Assembly (NCBI RefSeq): GCF_900302475.1
Contig: NZ_OMOQ01000001.1
Span: 1,054,001 to 1,118,000, forward strand
DNA length: 64,000 nt
Direction: 5' to 3'
From: Defluviimonas aquaemixtae
GTDB lineage: Bacteria > Pseudomonadota > Alphaproteobacteria > Rhodobacterales > Rhodobacteraceae
Position numbers and translations under genes: made by a program. The notes beneath the pieces are model-generated. The model saw only the letters and a program-made list of their open reading frames with translations. It searched no databases and had not been told where the DNA came from. This document shows, piece after piece, positions 62,476 to 64,000 of this stretch (within the stretch, counting starts at the first letter, position 1; the number at the start of each line of letters is the position of its first letter).

Positions 62476-63806
62476 ATCAGGCGTTCGTCGAACGGATAGG
62501 TCGTCAGGTTCTCGTGGCCTGTCTCGGTGATCAGCACCTGATCTTCGAGCTTGATCGAGAAATCGCCGCCCTCGGGCGAGACGAGCGCCTCGACGCAGAA
62601 GACCATGCCCGGCTCGACTACATAGTCGAACGCGCCCTCGACGGCCTGATCGGGATAGGCGATGAGCGGCCATTCGTCGCAAAGCCCGACACCGTGCATC
62701 TTGCAGCCGTATTTCTGCATCTGGAACTGGTCGTCGAGGCGGTGGCCGCCTTCGACAAGCTCGCGGAAGCTGACACCGGGTTTCAGCATTTCCATGTTCG
62801 TCATGATGTGCTCATGCCCGTGGCGCATCGCGTAGATCATCGCGTTCGTGGGCTTGGCCTCGCCCACCCACCAGGTGCGCGAGATGTCGATGCAGATGCC
62901 GTAGGAGCCGACGAGGTCAGTGTCGAAGGCCACGATCTCGTTCGGCTGGATGATGCGCGGGCCGCACTCCTGGAACCACGGATTGGTGCGCGGACCGGAG
63001 GTGAGAAGTCGCGTCTCGATCCATTCGCCGCCGCGCCTGATGTTTTCGGCGTGAAGCACCGCCCAGACGTCGTCTTCGCTCATGTTGCCACCCGGCACGC
63101 CTTCGCGACAGGCGAGTTCCATCGCGGCGACGGATTTGTTGCAGGCGTCGTTGGCGCAGCGCATCGCGAGGACCTCGTCCGGCCCCTTGATGGCGCGGGT
63201 CTTTTCCGTGCATTCCTCGCCTTCCTCGACGGTGAAGCCGGACGCCTCGAGCGCCCGGAGCCCATGAACAAGGATCTTGTCGACGCCGAGTCTGCGGTTG
63301 GTTCCCGCATGGGCGCGCATCAGTTCGTCGACTTCCGCGACGAAGCCCTTAGCGGCCGCGTCGCCCTTGTCGCCGGCGGAGAAGTAGAACATCGACGCGC
63401 CCGAACGCCGCTCGCGGACGAGCGGATTGAACTCGGTCAGGAAGGGCGAACTCTTGTAGTCCCATATCACCATGTAGCCGTCGGCGCAGATCAGGACCGC
63501 GCGGAACGGGTTGTGGGTATTCCATAGCTGCATATTGGTGGAATCGGTGGCGTAGCGGATGTTGAGGGGGTCGAGCATGAGGAGCCCGCCCCAGCCGCGG
63601 TCGACGATGGCCTGGGTCATCCGCTTCCAGCGAAATTCGCGCATGCGTTCGAGGTTGGGCAGCGTCAGCCCCGCTGCCTCCCATTCCCGAAAGGCAAGCT
63701 GGGTCGGTCCGATCTCGACCCGGTCGTTGTCGTTAGGGCTCCCGTCGGGCAGGTGAGCGCCCTTCGTGGGGTCAATCTTGCGGCGGTGGGCGTAGTGAGT
63801 ATCCAT
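62463..63806 (-). CDS. dddP: Dimethylsulfoniopropionate lyase DddP
   Basis: A 447-residue M24-peptidase-fold protein that cleaves DMSP to dimethyl sulfide and acrylate. Residue numbering matches characterised roseobacter DddP exactly: metal ligands Asp295 and Asp297 (VAFDTDLVGSYG), Asp307 (ICIDISR), His371 (MHGVGLCDEWP), Glu406 (VFCVEALV) and Glu421 (IKLEDQVLITE). Length, the start MDTHYAHRRKIDPTKGAHLPDGSPNDNDRVEIGPTQLAF and SNMQLWNTHNPFRA-type sequence are those of DddP. It is monocistronic here; hairpins lie on both sides. Confidence 0.95.
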   Translation of the reverse strand: MDTHYAHRRKIDPTKGAHLPDGSPNDNDRVEIGPTQLAFREWEAAGLTLPNLERMREFRWKRMTQAIVDRGWGGLLMLDPLNIRYATDSTNMQLWNTHNPFRAVLICADGYMVIWDYKSSPFLTEFNPLVRERRSGASMFYFSAGDKGDAAAKGFVAEVDELMRAHAGTNRRLGVDKILVHGLRALEASGFTVEEGEECTEKTRAIKGPDEVLAMRCANDACNKSVAAMELACREGVPGGNMSEDDVWAVLHAENIRRGGEWIETRLLTSGPRTNPWFQECGPRIIQPNEIVAFDTDLVGSYGICIDISRTWWVGEAKPTNAMIYAMRHGHEHIMTNMEMLKPGVSFRELVEGGHRLDDQFQMQKYGCKMHGVGLCDEWPLIAYPDQAVEGAFDYVVEPGMVFCVEALVSPEGGDFSIKLEDQVLITETGHENLTTYPFDERLMGLA

Positions 63807-63897
63807 GGTACGTGCCTTCCGGTGTCGCGCGAAGCTTCGGCGCGGGGCACGGCAGGGGCTTTGCCTTTCGCGACCCGCGATGTCGGAAATTGGCTGA

Positions 63898-63935
63898 GAT
63901 CGCCATCAATCCGCGGCGCAGGATTGATGGCGATC
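63898..63935. repeat. Perfect 15-bp inverted repeat upstream of dddP
   Basis: GATCGCCATCAATCC (63898-63912), 8-base loop, GGATTGATGGCGATC (63921-63935). It lies 92 bases before the dddP ATG. It may be an operator of a dddP regulator or a terminator of the gene beyond 64000. A T tract is lacking on both sides. Confidence 0.6.
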
Positions 63936-64000
63936 AAGAGCGGTTCCGGAGCGGCTGCTATTGTCTTGGCGTCTTGCCGGGTCGGCTCATGTGACGGCGC

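Noticed and set aside
1..64000. Search for CRISPR arrays, rRNA, tRNA genes and insertion sequences
   Set aside because: No regular spaced repeats, no rRNA sequence, no tRNA T-loop motif in a cloverleaf setting, and no transposase reading frame were seen.

Overview
The window is about 64 kb of high-GC alphaproteobacterial chromosome. Gene content points to a marine, Roseobacter-like member of the Rhodobacterales. It has heterotetrameric sarcosine oxidase, a dddP DMSP lyase with every known metal ligand, a ccmI-ruvX-DUF1289 string, an Atm1-type exporter and a yajC-secD-secF-ccmABCDG run. These assignments rest on protein motifs read by eye; no database search was possible. I see no rRNA, tRNA, CRISPR array, prophage or intact insertion sequence.

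Layout. (1) 1-6434: a divergent catabolic module. The minus strand has a TIGR04076-type protein, an aldo-keto reductase (AKR) and a branched-chain-amino-acid-type ABC transporter (livG, livF, livH, start of livM). The plus strand has a GntR/FCD regulator and an AKR fused to a RidA-like domain. (2) 7207-18612: inositol catabolism. iolG, an iolJ-like aldolase, iolB, iolC and iolD read left; two further Gfo/Idh/MocA dehydrogenases and an iolE-like gene read right; then a LacI regulator. Matching palindromes (core TGCAACCGGTTGCA) lie at both divergent promoters. The inositol ABC importer that should follow is decayed: its binding protein is broken, its permease is absent and only the ATPase remains. 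(3) 19374-23796: dusA, an unknown protein, a broken PhyH-type dioxygenase, then DUF1289, ruvX and ccmI. (4) 24001-29540: soxB, an uncharacterised membrane protein, soxD, soxA and soxG, converting sarcosine to glycine, followed by sodB, a phosphoesterase, a host-attachment-family protein, a LOG-family protein and a LysM protein. (5) 34292-40964: ArsR and an Atm1-like exporter diverge, then yfgM-like, bamB and der in the same order as in E. coli. (6) 40988-50484: serS, a low-GC patch with GFA and NUDIX genes, then protein export (yajC-secDF) and cytochrome c maturation (ccmABCDG). (7) 50816-63806: acnA, a DUF1223 protein, an LpxL-like acyltransferase, an orphan fliG, purB, a di-haem cytochrome, a hydrolase-OsmC fusion and dddP.

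The genes fit a heterotroph using marine osmolytes and polyols (sarcosine/betaine-derived C1 units, DMSP, inositol), with respiratory c-type cytochromes. The least explained parts are the AKR/AKR-RidA/liv module, the membrane protein inside the sox operon, and the loss of the inositol transporter while its regulator site is kept.
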